This document shows, piece after piece, positions 44,535 to 56,782 of a DNA stretch of 64,000 bases. Source of the stretch: Clavulina sp. PMI_390 (Eukaryota > Basidiomycota > Agaricomycetes > Cantharellales > Hydnaceae); contig WIDE01000003.1 in NCBI GenBank assembly GCA_015039315.1, positions 1 to 64,000 on the forward strand, read 5' to 3'. Both the position numbers and the translations under genes were made by a program. Positions within the stretch are counted from its first letter, which is position 1. Every line of letters starts with the position of its first letter. A model generated the notes under the pieces. The model saw only the letters and a list, made by a program, of their open reading frames with translations. It had not been told where the DNA came from and ran no database searches.

Positions 44535-46588
44535 TCACTGATTGTCGCCATCAGAGTCTTCTTCATATCCTCGAGCACGACGCTGGATGGATCGGGCGGA
44601 TCCAGAAGATCGACTGGTGGGATAATGAGCTGACGCAGGAGCGGTATCATTGAGATATCGAGATGGTGAGGATTGCGCCGTAGAGCTGCGGGTAGGATCC
44701 CTGATCCGGGATGGCTGAGCCCTTTGTGTGGCTCTGCGAGCAGCCTCCTCCTCCTCAGCAGTATAGAGATCATCATATTCCTCCGGCTCCGCAACACGAA
44801 CTCCGTTTTGGAAGTTAGCCGGCACGTTGAGACCCCTGATAGGAGGAAAGGCTTGCGCCATTGGGTAGAGAAGACGTTGCCCTCCGCCTGCAATATCGCG
44901 AGCAGGGGAAATATGAGAATTCATCATACTCTGTTGCAGTCTGACCCCCACTTGCACCCGAGAAGGGTGATCAGGCGACAGACCAAGAGAGTCCATGATA
45001 CCCACAGGCGGCCGGCTGTTGACAGTTGGACGAGGGGGGGTTGACAAAGTACGAGAGGATTCTGGCGACAAGTTTCCCAGTGCCACTGTAAGCTGGTCGT
45101 TCGTGAACCGTGAAAGACCCTCTGAATCGTAATGCCCACTGGACGAGACTGGGTGCTCATAATCATCTTCATCCTCAACAAGATAACGCTGGCTCCGGGA
45201 CTGGCGATGTTTACGCGCAGAAGACTTGGATGCATTGCTGCGCACACCCGAGTTGCTCAAAGCAGAGGAGGGAGGGGATGGAGTCCGAGGATCTTGACTG
45301 TTGCCGTGTTGAAGGGGGGTGGTTGAGCCACCCATGTTCGGTATCGTCGGCGACGTATAGGGCGAATATAAATCAGCATTATCACCGCGTAGCGGAAGAG
45401 TTGATCTCCTAGTCACCGCGGGAGACGTCATACTCTCAGCTCGCCTTCCGCGGTAGCCGCTGCGATCCTCTTGAGGAGATGGCGTGGCGCCCAGCCAGTA
45501 GTCGACAGGGCGAGCGGCTTCTGCATTTGCGGCGGCGGCATCGCTAAATAGCTGTTGGTATTCATCGGCAGACATATTGGCTAGGAGGCGAGAGACCTCA
45601 TTTTCGTCTTCCATCAGCATTGACGCAGCGAGTATCTGAGCCTCCTGAGAGAACGGGACAGTTGGGAGCTCGGGGACTGTTAAGACCCAGAAGTCAGACG
45701 TCGAACGTAGCACAAAGAGAATATCGGAGACTTGCCCGTCATGTCTGTTGGCACAGTGCGGAGCTGTGAATACACAGTGAAGAATACCGCTGTCAGGTAA
45801 TCATATCCCGATTGCGTGAGGACGTGGTGGGCCCACTGTTCGCGAGGGGCAGTATCGAGCAAGATAGCCTGAGATTCTTGAAAGAGTTGGATAGGGATCA
45901 GGCGTTGAGTCACAAGGTCATAGCGGTAAATCCTGAACGAGAGGCCGAGAAAGCTGAGGGCGAATACGTAACGGAGTTTCCCTCCGAGCATACTCCGAAG
46001 ATCGCGGTCCTCCTCAAAGAACCGGTAGACGTCAGGGTAACTTGGACATCATCAGTAGATGAAGGTAAACAGAGATGAGACAAGCATACCGGCCGCGAAT
46101 CTGCTGGTCAGCACTCCTGCGCTTACTCGCCTGCTCGCGATGAGATTCATGCTTAATCTCGGATAGGAGTACAAGTACTACGCTTTGGTCGTTTTGTTGG
46201 GGAATCTCAGCAATGTATGTTACTCCAATGTCGATCTAAATAAAACGAAATCGATTGTCGGCGATCTACTGTGATATTTGAGGTGAAACGATGGGCGAAC
46301 CTCGCCTTGGGTGTCTCGGCGGTTCAGGTAAGGGAGTCGCTGAACATCGAACTTCTCCAAAGGTGGGAAGTACGTGCTGGTTATGAACCTCACAATGGCC
46401 TCCACTGTGCTTTCGCCTTTCATGAAATGTCTATCTCGCTTAGCTATAGCGAGAATGTAGCTCCGAATTGTTGGCGGAAGAAATTCGGCAGTCAGAGTCA
46501 AGTCAGTGATGGACTGTGCAGTTGGTGACAAATACTGAGATAGCTGAGGGACTGCGTTGGTTGGGTAAGCATCATAGCCATACGACAT
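44535..46588 (-). CDS. Unknown protein with D...ExK core and long disordered tail
   Basis: Four exons: 46588-46301, 46235-46090, 46040-45736 and 45676-44535; frames continuous, 626 residues. I do not recognise a named family. The first ~240 residues look globular, with a helix (STVEAIVRFITSTYFPPLEK) and strands DTQGEIDIGVTYIAEIP and SVVLVLLSEIK. A charged helix (HREQASKRRSADQQIRGRY) and strands (LRYVFALSFLGLSFRIYRYD) follow. The spacing Asp ... Glu-x-Lys followed by helix and strand resembles a PD-(D/E)XK nuclease core, but this is only a pattern match. The last ~380 residues are Ser/Pro/Arg-rich and disordered (TRRSTLPLRG, RQSRSQRYLVEDEDDYEH). The third intron (45735-45677) begins GCAAGT, a GC-AG intron; no GT donor fits the phase. 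Confidence 0.7.
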
Positions 46589-47138
46589 CACGACGACAAG
46601 AGGTATTAGCGACGCCGAAGAATGATCTCAATGAGCAAAGAAGGGGGGCCCCCACCATTTCTGCGTCTCTTATGCTTGCGGGTTAGTGAGGTCGCCAAGA
46701 GAGGGTGAATCGAAACAAGAGCCACAGTCATCGTGTGTTGACAAAGCTAACAAGATCATAGAAGCTCTCGGCCCATGTGGTCGGGACATGAAGCACACGA
46801 TGCCCTGTTATCCTGTGACTCGGAGGTGAGAGAAATCACTGACAGCTACCAAGGAGACAAAATTATACACATATGTTTACACTTGTTTGCCGTATCGGGC
46901 CACCCATTCTTTCAACATTCACGAAGCATTCAGAACCACAACATCAAAGCGCAATTTGTTTGCAATCCGATCTCCAAGCTCAGTTTCCACATACTGATGT
47001 GGCCGCAGCATATCCTCAGTCGTCTGACCGCCCTCGCGAGGCTGCAAGATTTTGACAGGTTTTGGCGTCTTGTTCTAGGGTATGGACGTTGAATGCAAGC
47101 ATTGAGGGGTGCAGGAACTCACCTCACTCAATAGCATT
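46589..47138. other. Divergent spacer
   Basis: About 550 bp between the start of the unknown D...ExK gene and the start of the F-box gene. A plus-strand frame (46775-47092) is open but has no domain and crosses the likely promoter. No convincing feature. Confidence 0.4.
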
Positions 47139-48787
47139 ATGTTACCAGACCACATGGGCTTCATAGTCCGGCCAATTCTTAATAAGTCATCCAACGAGGC
47201 GCCCACCTTAATGGTGAATCATGCAGGGTCCTCGGAACCATGTCTGCTTCTTTCTTGGACGAATCGTGGGAAAATGGAGTGGTGCGATGATTGGGGAGAG
47301 TCTATGGTCCAATACTCCTACAACATTCATGTCGACCACCTACCGAGGATTCATGCCAACTCGACGGGTATTACCTGCTACTCCGTTTCTCGGACCCGCT
47401 ATGAGGCGTACTCTAATCGGAGCATATACGCCGCTCCCGAGGAATACACCAACAAGCCCTACTCCTGGTTTAATCGGGGGTACTTTGATGTGTTAGAGCC
47501 TGCAGGGTATAGGCTGCTTCTAACCCATGTACTCTCTATCCTACAACGATGGGATGCCGAATGGAGTGGTCCTGACTGGAATAGATGCTCCCTGGATCTT
47601 GGAGAGGCCCCTGCTGAGGTATCACAATTTGATTCAACAAGGGAATCTACCACGTCCTACGCTATCCACCAACCGACTGATCGTGGTACCTCCGGAACCA
47701 GCGCAAGAGCTGTGGTAAGTCAAACGATAGGCAGAGCTGCACTTGGACTGAATTCGTCTTACATCAGGAATCAACAGGATTCAATTCATCCTTTCCTGCG
47801 GATATCCTTGTCGAGATCCTTCAATATCTTCGTTCGAGGGATTTATCTACCTTCTCTTTGGCAAACTCGTCGTGCAATGACCTCGCTAATCGCTTTCTAT
47901 GGCAAAAGTTCCAACTCTTTGGCAACGACACTGACAGCATCATCTCTCAATGTGACGCTCTGGTTCGTTACCCTCGTCGTGCAAGATATATTCGGCGTCT
48001 GATCATTGGACCCTGCATCTGGACTTGGAGTGCTCCGGTGCTGTCAAAAATTGCACTGATATGGCCAACCGTCCCTCGCCTCCAGGATCTTTATCTTGAG
48101 CCATCACACAGCAGAGGCTCTTTGCATAGCTTGCCATTTTTTGGGTGGGACTTCGACCCTGTGCTTCAAACGCTAATGGATAACCGAACAAAGCTCAAGC
48201 TCCGTTCGTTCAAATATGACGCTTGGTTGCGTCCCCACTCCCTGCTTTATCGTTTCCTTGCCTCACAGCCAACAATAACCTCCCTTATTGGTGTGGACGT
48301 ATTCCCCCAACGCGTTCCACATCTCCCTCCCAGCTTTCTTCCATCGCTTCGTCACCTCATATGCCAGATCGACTACACTGCTACCGCGCTTGCGCCCTCT
48401 CGACCGATTTGTAGCATCATTATTCGAAGTAATTTTGAAGCCCTTGAAGCTGTGGAGCGCTTTGTGGATGCTCTACAGTCGTGTCCAGGACCATTAGATC
48501 TTGTGAATCTTCCCTGTAATCGGGTTGGGAAAGAGGGTATTCATCACCTCTTCGCTGCTCTTAAAACGACCAAGTCAATCATTCTAACGACGTCAACTCT
48601 CGCGGGTATTGGCCAGCTGTCAAATCCCTCACCTGGCCTAGAGGAATTTACCACGTTTGTACCGGCTAATTGTAAAATCGATGCTTCGGTAGCAACATCG
48701 TTGGCCCACGAGCTGGGTCCAAACGTTCGGTGTCTTCGTTTCTTTCAATCACCGCGAACGCTTCAAGTCTGGCGAAGGCAAAAGTGA
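47139..48787 (+). CDS. F-box protein with unusual N-terminal extension
   Basis: Two exons, 47139-47714 and 47768-48787, joined in phase (GTG|GTAAGT ... ATCAG|GAATCA); 531 residues. The first exon gives ~190 residues of unrecognised sequence (RYEAYSNRSIYAAPEEYTNK, GYFDVLEPAGYRLLLTHVLS). The second exon starts with an F-box: GFNSSFPADILVEILQYLRS then RDLSTFSLANSSCNDLANRF and LWQKF. Leucine-rich strands follow (RARYIRRLIIGP, WPTVPRLQDLYLEPS, FLPSLRHLICQIDY). The role is likely a Skp1-binding substrate adaptor. Continuing the first exon's frame past 47714 also stays open, so an unspliced read-through form is an alternative. The 3' end may continue: a coding-like frame (MSVRGSFQESLNERRKNLVM) lies at 48829-48900 but no in-phase junction was found. 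Confidence 0.7.
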
Positions 48788-49304
48788 GTCTTCCCGTCTG
48801 CTGTTATAACAAACGTCAGTTATTCATCATGTCGGTCAGAGGTAGTTTTCAGGAAAGTCTAAATGAAAGACGGAAAAATTTGGTCATGATGGATTGGCTC
48901 GGTATGTATATCCTTTGCTTTGTTCCCATCAGCACCAGTTTTGACTACTCCCTAGATCAATACTGGTATCCTTGGAGGATTGAGACGGCTGCGCTAATCC
49001 CGTGATACCGATTCTGCTGGCGACTCCTCGGTCGAGATGAGGCTTTATAGCCTACGCCTGAATTCACAATATTCACGCTCAATCACTGAGTAGTTATTCA
49101 CTCCCAAAAATTTCCCTAGGACGATATAGAGGGGCTGGCGCGCCGCTAATCGTACTAAACAACGAACGATCTCAACCTAGTCGTCCTGTAGACAATGAAT
49201 GTAGAAGTGTATACAGGTGATGCTCAACAATACCACTAATTCCATTCTCGTAAAAATACGCGCTCAACACACTCCCGAGGCTTGGAGTTTGCCTCATCTA
49301 TCAA
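48788..49304. other. Convergent spacer F-box/paladin-like gene
   Basis: About 520 bp between convergent ends. It includes a coding-like stretch near 48829-48900 that might be a missed last exon of the F-box gene; otherwise mixed non-coding sequence. Confidence 0.4.
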
Positions 49305-52300
49305 TCAATTGTCTTGCGGAGCAACAGTGTTGAGATCTGCAGACGAGAAAACGGGAGTCCATGAAGAATGAGCGAGGTTCCTTCTATGTTCCCAAGATGA
49401 GTAACGAACCTCACGATGCTCTCTGAGCCAAACGGGGAAGGTTTTGATCTCCTCTTGAGCTGCGGTGGAGGCTTTCCGCTCGATTAGGTAGTTGGTCAGT
49501 ACGATCAAAGCACCATAACTACAAGCAACTGAATCAGTCCTTGCATCCCCATCCAAGGATAGTAAAGAATCCGTACCGATAAAGATAGTTGCATGCAATG
49601 TCGAATATCTGTTTGCGTTTCGGGGAATCCTTATCCAACGCATCTACCTTGACTTTGTAGCTGCGAAGATCAGATCGTGATGCATATCAATACAAACGTA
49701 CTGGTTCATCCAAGGTTCGATGGGGTAAATTGACGCACTCGTATATAGCCTTGCGAAGATTTTGGACACCTTCGACGCTGTCAACTGCGCGATCGCAGAG
49801 GCGCTTCGCTACTTTACCGTAAGGGAGAATACCAACGAGACGGAGGATGGTCTTGTACTCTCCTACAAATATATTAAGCATCGGAGGAGAAATTCAGTAT
49901 TTGAGACCAGCTAGCTCACCTTTGAGGTACGCAGATTCGTCAAACCCGTCGTATGAATCATAGCTGATTGGCGTGTTGCTCCGCTCATCGTCCTCTAGTG
50001 GATCTTGGGTAACATCACGGCTAGCGACGGTAGAGATAATTGAGGCGGCTGCCATCCCTGTGGTTGTACGTCCGCGGCTACACGGAAGTTCATCACTTCT
50101 GGTCAGCTTGGCCCTACAATGCATGCAACTCAGGTACGTACCCCATCTGACAATTGAAGACAAGGTGTGTTGCGGTCTCATAGCCAAGCTCTACGCGATG
50201 AATGAGCTGCTCGAAGACCTCTGGAAGGGGTGCCTGTTCGTCGGTCTAGCGAGGGAACAGAAAGCGGTCAGTACATATCTCATAGGATACGATAGATTAT
50301 CACTCACGATGGCAACACGAGAGTAGTCGACCTAAAATGGCTCGTGAGTAACTACAATTGACCATGAATCCTAGATTCAATCTCTTGCCTTGAAGCCCTC
50401 TGAGATCATGAGGTCAAAAACGTCTTGAGGGGTCATAATATCATCCTCGGTGACAGTCTCGAATAGAGGGGTAATCCTGAAATTCCCTGGACTCTCCTCA
50501 ATCTCGTCGTGAAGAAGGAGTTTGCCTCCTCCTTTGCGAAGTTCTTGCTGAACATCTTGCTTGAGCGTGATCTCCATCCGCTCCACCACGTCGGTGGTGA
50601 TACCGGTGGCCTCAACATTCTGCAACGGGCGATCGACGGTCCGCAGCACGTGAGGTCTTCCTGCAACGTAGATGACAGGCTCCTGCACAATGTTCAGCAT
50701 CTCAACTACTCGTGAACGTTGCTCAAGCTGACCTCTCGCAGGGAGGTCCAGAAAACACTATTATGCCCATTTCTGCTGGCGTCTAGTCGATCAAGAGCAT
50801 TCCTCATTCTTGGGGAATTTCCAGTTAGTTCCCGAGACTACCAATTGAGTATGGCACATACCCTTCCACAGTAGGCATTCCACTCCCACATACTCCATGA
50901 TCAAACTCGTAACCCTTCACGACTTGAGGGAACTGAGGGACTACCAGTGGCAACCGTCGGAAATTAGGCGCTCCTGGGACTCGCCTAGAAGCGTACGGTC
51001 AGGGTTGATGTTGTTTGTGCGGCATGCTGTCTCTAAACTTACTCAGGTAAGGACATCTACAAATAGGTACAGTCAGCATCACGCAATCACACAGCAATCA
51101 GTCATACCTTTTGGAGGTTAGTGAAGAGGTCACTCTTCAGCATTGTTGACGCTGAGAGAACAGCCCCATTGCGGTTCGCTACGATGACGTCGGTCTCATC
51201 CTTAGTTGCAAAACCTTCTTCGACGTCGATTCTCTGAAGAGGTTTCAGAAGATTCGCGTCGCGAGTGTTGAGCTCTTTCTCAAAGGTCTTGAACACTAAT
51301 TACAAGAAACGGTGTTAGTCTTCCCGCAGAACAGGAAACAAGTGAGCTTCAAGCACCTGGCCGAGCCTTCACATAGCTCTCAAAACTCTCAAACGACCGC
51401 ATTGTGTCAGGTTGTGCAGAACGCAAGTATGCTTGGAAAATAATCAGGAAGAAGTAGCGCCTCAGGTAGGTCATGCCTGCAAGAAATGCACCATAATGTC
51501 AGTATATTGTAGAGGATTACACGATCCTTCCCTACCTTTCTGAGCTAGCTGATGTTTCGTCCTCTCGTCTGTGGCTTGTTCAGCGGCCTTGCGAGCAGTT
51601 TCGATCGACTCTCGAATATGTGAGACGCTTCCGCACTAGGAAACATCATAGTATGCGGATGAGGTGAATGCCCAAGGAAGAAAAGCAGAGGGTGCGGACC
51701 TTATCGATAGCATCGTCTACCTCTTCCTTGATCCGCACACCATTCCGAAGGACACGCAATAAATCTAGTTATGAATTCAGCAAACATCCACGCAAGCCTC
51801 GATCGGGAGAGGTGCCTCAACTGTTTATGATCTGATAAGAGGGCAGCCGAGATGGGTTCTTCCGATACCCATGTTCCTCCTCGTGCTCAGGTACGTTGGA
51901 TGCGGAGCGGCGGCGATGATGTCTTAGCCATTGCTGGATGAGATACACTATGACTGCCGTGTTTGTGCTACGACCTCTGCCAAGCTGACAATTCAGGACA
52001 ATTGGCAAATTCTCAGAGTCAGAACGCATAAGGGTATCGATCAACCTGAAGATGAGTCAGCGAAATGATAGTAGAGAAGTTGAGTATTTCATACTCACTC
52101 GCTTGTATCAGCGTAATCGGGAGGACGCTCCGCGGTGATAGGGATGCGAACGTAGGAGAGTTCCGCTCCAGAACTCTTGCGTTTGCTGGACATGATCTCC
52201 CGAAGGTCGGCTACACCACGAACATCCACATCCTCCCATACCGGTACAACGTTCCCAGACCCAGTTTCTGTATGAAGTAGCAGCCTACACAATGAGCATA

Positions 52301-55300
52301 ACCCGCGATGTAAGTTGTCTGCGGTGAAGGACTTGTCAACCAAGAAGGAAGAACGCACTTGTTATCGAATGCCTGCAATTCTGCGGTTACATCATTCTTC
52401 AATCGTTCCTCAAGCATTTCAAGCCTTGTGGCGGTGATACCGCCATAGTCCTTCATGTTGCGAAGTGAGAAGTTTTCTCTACGAAGACAATAGGGATTCC
52501 CGTTGACATATACAATAGGTTCTTCACTGTGGGTGCCAAACGGGAACTTCATCAGAACGCAGTAATGTACCAGTCAAACCTTCTTACCGAAGATTGATCC
52601 AACATATCCTTTGAGCCTCGGGATGGGCCTCGTGTACGCGATCCAACACCTGATCAATGGCGTCCTCGGTCGGTTGGCCTAAAGCACGTAGGGGAGGAGA
52701 AAATGGTAAGATACTTCTAGATTTACAATGACTCAGAGCCACTCACCGAGCGCGTAGATGTTCGTCCCGGGAATATTCCTAAAGTTGATTGTCCCACGAA
52801 CGTGAATGAGGTCTGAGAACTTGAGGTTCTCTTTCCTCCACTGATCGCTCTTGAGGAGAGTGCTTGTGCGCAAGATAATTCCGCTGCGATTCTATTGGTG
52901 AATCAGTACCATGAGAATCAGGCTTCCTTGATATGATGTTGGGCAGAAGCAGTACAAACCTTCACAACGTGATCAGCCCACTCATCGCCTAGCACTTGGG
53001 CGCCTCCACTCATCAACTCCACATCGCGTTTGCGCTTCCCTTCAGATGTGCTCCTTCCATCGACGCTCTGCCGTGAAATGGTCGAGAGATCGGCCACCGG
53101 AGCGAAAACAGATAATGTGGCTTTGCGCAAGAAGACTACTTGGCTAAGGGTCGGAAGATTCGCAGTCAGAATGTGGAACCTGATGAAGCAAAATGCAACC
53201 CCTTACTTCCAGATCTCAAACCTCGCTTTCATCCACTGTGAGAAGCTCTCCCCAGTTGTCTGCTTTTGCTCGACATAGCTCGCAAAAGCGAGGAGGAAGT
53301 AGCTATCGATGTCAGATCGCAGACAGTCAGAGACAGTATCGAGACACTACCATGTAGGTCACGTACTATTTCTCGAGTGCTTTTCCAGCGCGAAGGAGGT
53401 GCTCGGCCCTCTCGCGGTCATCGAGGGTCGTGAGGGAGTAGCGCAGGCGATGGTCCAACACAGCCTCTCGAAGATTTAGGACATGGTCACCTAGAGTAGG
53501 CGCAATCGTGGTCAACAAGTCAGTCATCGAACTAGAAATTATAGGACATACAGCTGTCTACGACGGCATCCACCAACTTCTTCACAAATGAACCATCATC
53601 AAGGCACCCGAGTAGACTGAGGACGATCCCGTAGTTGCCGCGCACTGCCCTTGACATATCGTCCAAAAGGGTGGGCTGGGTGAGCAGGAGCTCGATCGCA
53701 GAATGCGAAGGAGCGTTTGGCTGGAGGTCTGTTGGCATGCGAATTGTAATGGAGAGTGAGCAATAGTCGGCTAGATCTAGAGTAGAAAGAAATAGTTCAC
53801 TGACTCGATTGCATCAAGAACGTCAGCCTCAAGAGACTCTTGTTCAATTCGTTCTGCGCATTGGCCTTCTCAAGCTGCATCGAGGCCGTCGAGTGACCAC
53901 CGACAGGTGTCCCGTTCCGGCTCGTAGAACCAGCTAATGGCACCGAGGCGGGCGTGAAAATGGAGAATGGGTCAGGGAGGCCCAAAGCAAGGTGCTGGTG
54001 TCTTCGGACAATACAGGCAGCCACCATCGCAAAAGTTGCTGGGGTCAACCAATCAAGATTAGTTTTGATCACGCGTGTGCAGCTGCGATGAGGATCGACT
54101 GACTTCGTACAGCACCCATTCCACAACTGAAAATGAGTGAGGTATTCACGGGATCTGTTTGTGATATGACATTGAGGTATGCGTCCAGGTAGTTATCCTA
54201 TGATAAATGGCGAGTGAGAGAGGAGAAAGCTTTTGTAATGCTTCAGTGAGCTCTTACTTCGATGGGCCGATCAGGAGATATGGGGATACTAGCAGGAAAA
54301 TCAGCAACTGATGCTAGGGCTAGTCATAGGACTTACCGGTGATACTATACGGTGTCAAAGTCAGAAACGGTATGAGGAAGGAACTAAGAGTATCACTTAC
54401 CTCAACACCCCATCCCTCTCGTCGCAGGTTTTCCCATAGCTCCTTCGATGTTAGAACAGATGATGCGTCGACAGCCGTCCAACTTGGAACAATGCTCTCA
54501 TCGCCAGCTGATTGGATGGCCATGAATGAAATGCTTGACAAAACCCAGGAGTGATGAAGCACACCTTGCTCGTAGTGAGTCAGTAGTAGGCCACCAAACT
54601 TATCGGCCTCTGCTAATATATCCTTCTTAAGCCGGTGCTCGATTCCCTCCAAGGTATCCGCTCTGTCGGCGAGATGCAGAGCCTCGGTTGGGTCGGATGC
54701 GTCGCGCAAGACGAACGGACGCCCTGAGATGTAGATCACTGGTTCCTCTCGGGTTGAGAAGAAGACACATTTCCGCGAGGAAGTGTTAGCTACATAGACG
54801 GTGTCCGAGCCAAGGCTGACAGTGCTGCGCGTATCATCTAGGATATACCGCGAAATTAGTCCTTATTTACTTTCTCAGAATTGCATGAAAAGCGCGTACT
54901 TCGCGTGACTGGTGGTATCTCATCCATATCGCCACTCTCCATCTCTATTGGGGACGGAACCGAAGATAACGATTTCTCCGGCGCGCATCCAAGTACCGAT
55001 AGAACGGCCTTGAGGCCGTTCACTCTCGGCTGGGCCACGCCGTATACGTTCAAATGAGGCACTCGAGGTGTGCGGAAGTTTGGAGCCCCCGTCAAGTTAA
55101 TATCAAGGTCCAATGCTCGACCTAGAATTTAGCACAGAAAAAGTCACACAGTTAGCTTTTTCACGTCGCGGTCAAACTTGGGAGATGGATATGACAGTGC
55201 AGTGCCCAAACTCGTTTGGTTGAGGATGACGAACGTACCAGAAGGGTAAAAGTCTGTTTTCAAGATCAGGCCCCGTGATAACACACTACCATTTCGCGCT

Positions 55301-55758
55301 TTGACGAGATCCATGCGCTGTAACCGCGCCATATTCTCGAGCGGAGTTGTCTCGTGACCGTGATCGAGGACTGAGCGTGATGGTGAGGGGGATCCTGGGT
55401 GAGTGTGCAACATCTTGCGATGACTAGGATCACTCAAGGGAGTCCCAAGGATGGGACGCCCGCCTGTGCTTGACGAACGGTGGTGAGAGTGAGACACGTG
55501 CGTTGTCGGCGAGCGAGGGATCGGAGACCCTGCAATGTTTCGCATTTCGTTTCTTCGGTCTGATGTACGCGAGTTGGCTGTGGTAGGTGTAGGAGTCGCA
55601 ACTGGCGGTGTCGATGAGGGTGAAAGTGCAGAGGATGGAGATAAGAGGGAAGCACGAGCAGTATTTAGCTGGGGAGGATTAGGCCCGGATGACCTCGAGG
55701 CAGCGGCATCATCCATCTTATATGCCTTTACGCCCCGCGCGCTGGGTTGTTGATCCAT
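49305..55758 (-). CDS. Paladin-like triple phosphatase-domain protein
   Basis: Large multi-exon gene; start taken at 55758 (MDQQPSARGVKAYKMDD), end near 49305. After a Ser/Pro-rich ~150-residue lead come three similar units. Each has a NFRxxP ... YGxAQP-type entry and a xPxIYVxGxPxVLR motif (EEPIVYVNGNPYCLRRENFS, MIYISGRPFVLRDASDPTEA, VIYVAGRPHVLRTVDRPLQN). A helix of the R-LEMLEERLKNDV type and a CX5R loop complete the unit. The loops read CGMGAVR (about 54110-54130, completed across an intron), CQLGRGR (about 51971-51995) and CQMGRGR (split by the intron between about 50142 and 50083). Such CX5R loops define PTP-like phytase/paladin proteins. In animals paladin is a phosphoinositide phosphatase; the fungal role is unknown. 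Only some introns were resolved and the last exon frame is uncertain. Confidence 0.82.
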
Positions 55759-56782
55759 GAAGCTCGATAAGCATATGACCAATCGAGACCCTATGTACAC
55801 ACGTCGCCCCAATCGTACAGGAGCTGGGGTGCGTATGTTGACGCGTGAAGATTCGACAATCGAGTGGCACAGGCCCAAACAGCTGACAATATGCTCCCTC
55901 AGAAACACTTCCAAGCCGAAACCGCTTTACTCGTCGAAGGAGTTCGGCAACTTGAGTCGAGCGGGAACTCCACTGCGTCAGCTTATCTAATCTCTATTTT
56001 TGGTCGCGTGCCTCGGTTCTATGCGTTCATTCATCTGCGCTAGGCAATGGCCAAGAGCCTCAACACGTTGGGGTCTTCATCAGGTTCAAAAGTGATCAAA
56101 AATGTTGCCTTAGCTTGTAAGACCTGAGTGGTCGCGGTGGCCAAGTGGCAAGTTGTCCAGAGGTCGGGCTGTCGTCGTGCAAATCTTGTTCAGAAGACGT
56201 AATTACCAATTATGGACTGAGCAGTTAACGCTTGCAGTCATCGATGGAAAGGACTGGGAAACACGGTCCCTCAGACAAATTTCGACTCAAGATATTCAGT
56301 AGCCCTATTAGTGAGGGGGTACCGCCCTTTGTATTGTTCGGATCGCGACTCAGAGCCTCCTAAGAAGCATGGCACAACAAATGACGACACGTGTTTCCAC
56401 GAACCTGATGACGGAGATGACGGAGGCGAATCCACTATCGAGTGGAGGAGCGGAGCGACAGTTTTATAAATGCATGGCGCAGCGATGATGGTGAAAAATG
56501 CTAGTAATACAGGAAGAGGAAACGATAACGATGATGCGCCTCGCCATGTCTGGAGGCCCCGTGCAATGCTGTGACTATGATGTATAAATTACGTGCGGCG
56601 AATACAGTAGGTGAATTTATTTTGGTCAGTGGATTTGCCGAGACGCGAAGTCGTAGTCTTGGCGCGTTCAGAGTGACGTCGTGATTAGGGGAATACTGGA
56701 GGACGAAGTGAGCAGAGGGACCAGACACGCTGTCATCGACGGCTTACAAGAGGGGGTGTTCTTATAACGAATAATAAAAACT
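55759..56782. other. Non-coding stretch upstream of the paladin-like gene
   Basis: About 1 kb. It holds the paladin-gene promoter and the 3' end of the next minus-strand gene. At 56131-56199 a tRNA-like fragment with a good A-box (TGGCCAAGTGG) but poor B-box is seen; see findings. Other open frames are short and without recognisable content. Confidence 0.4.
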
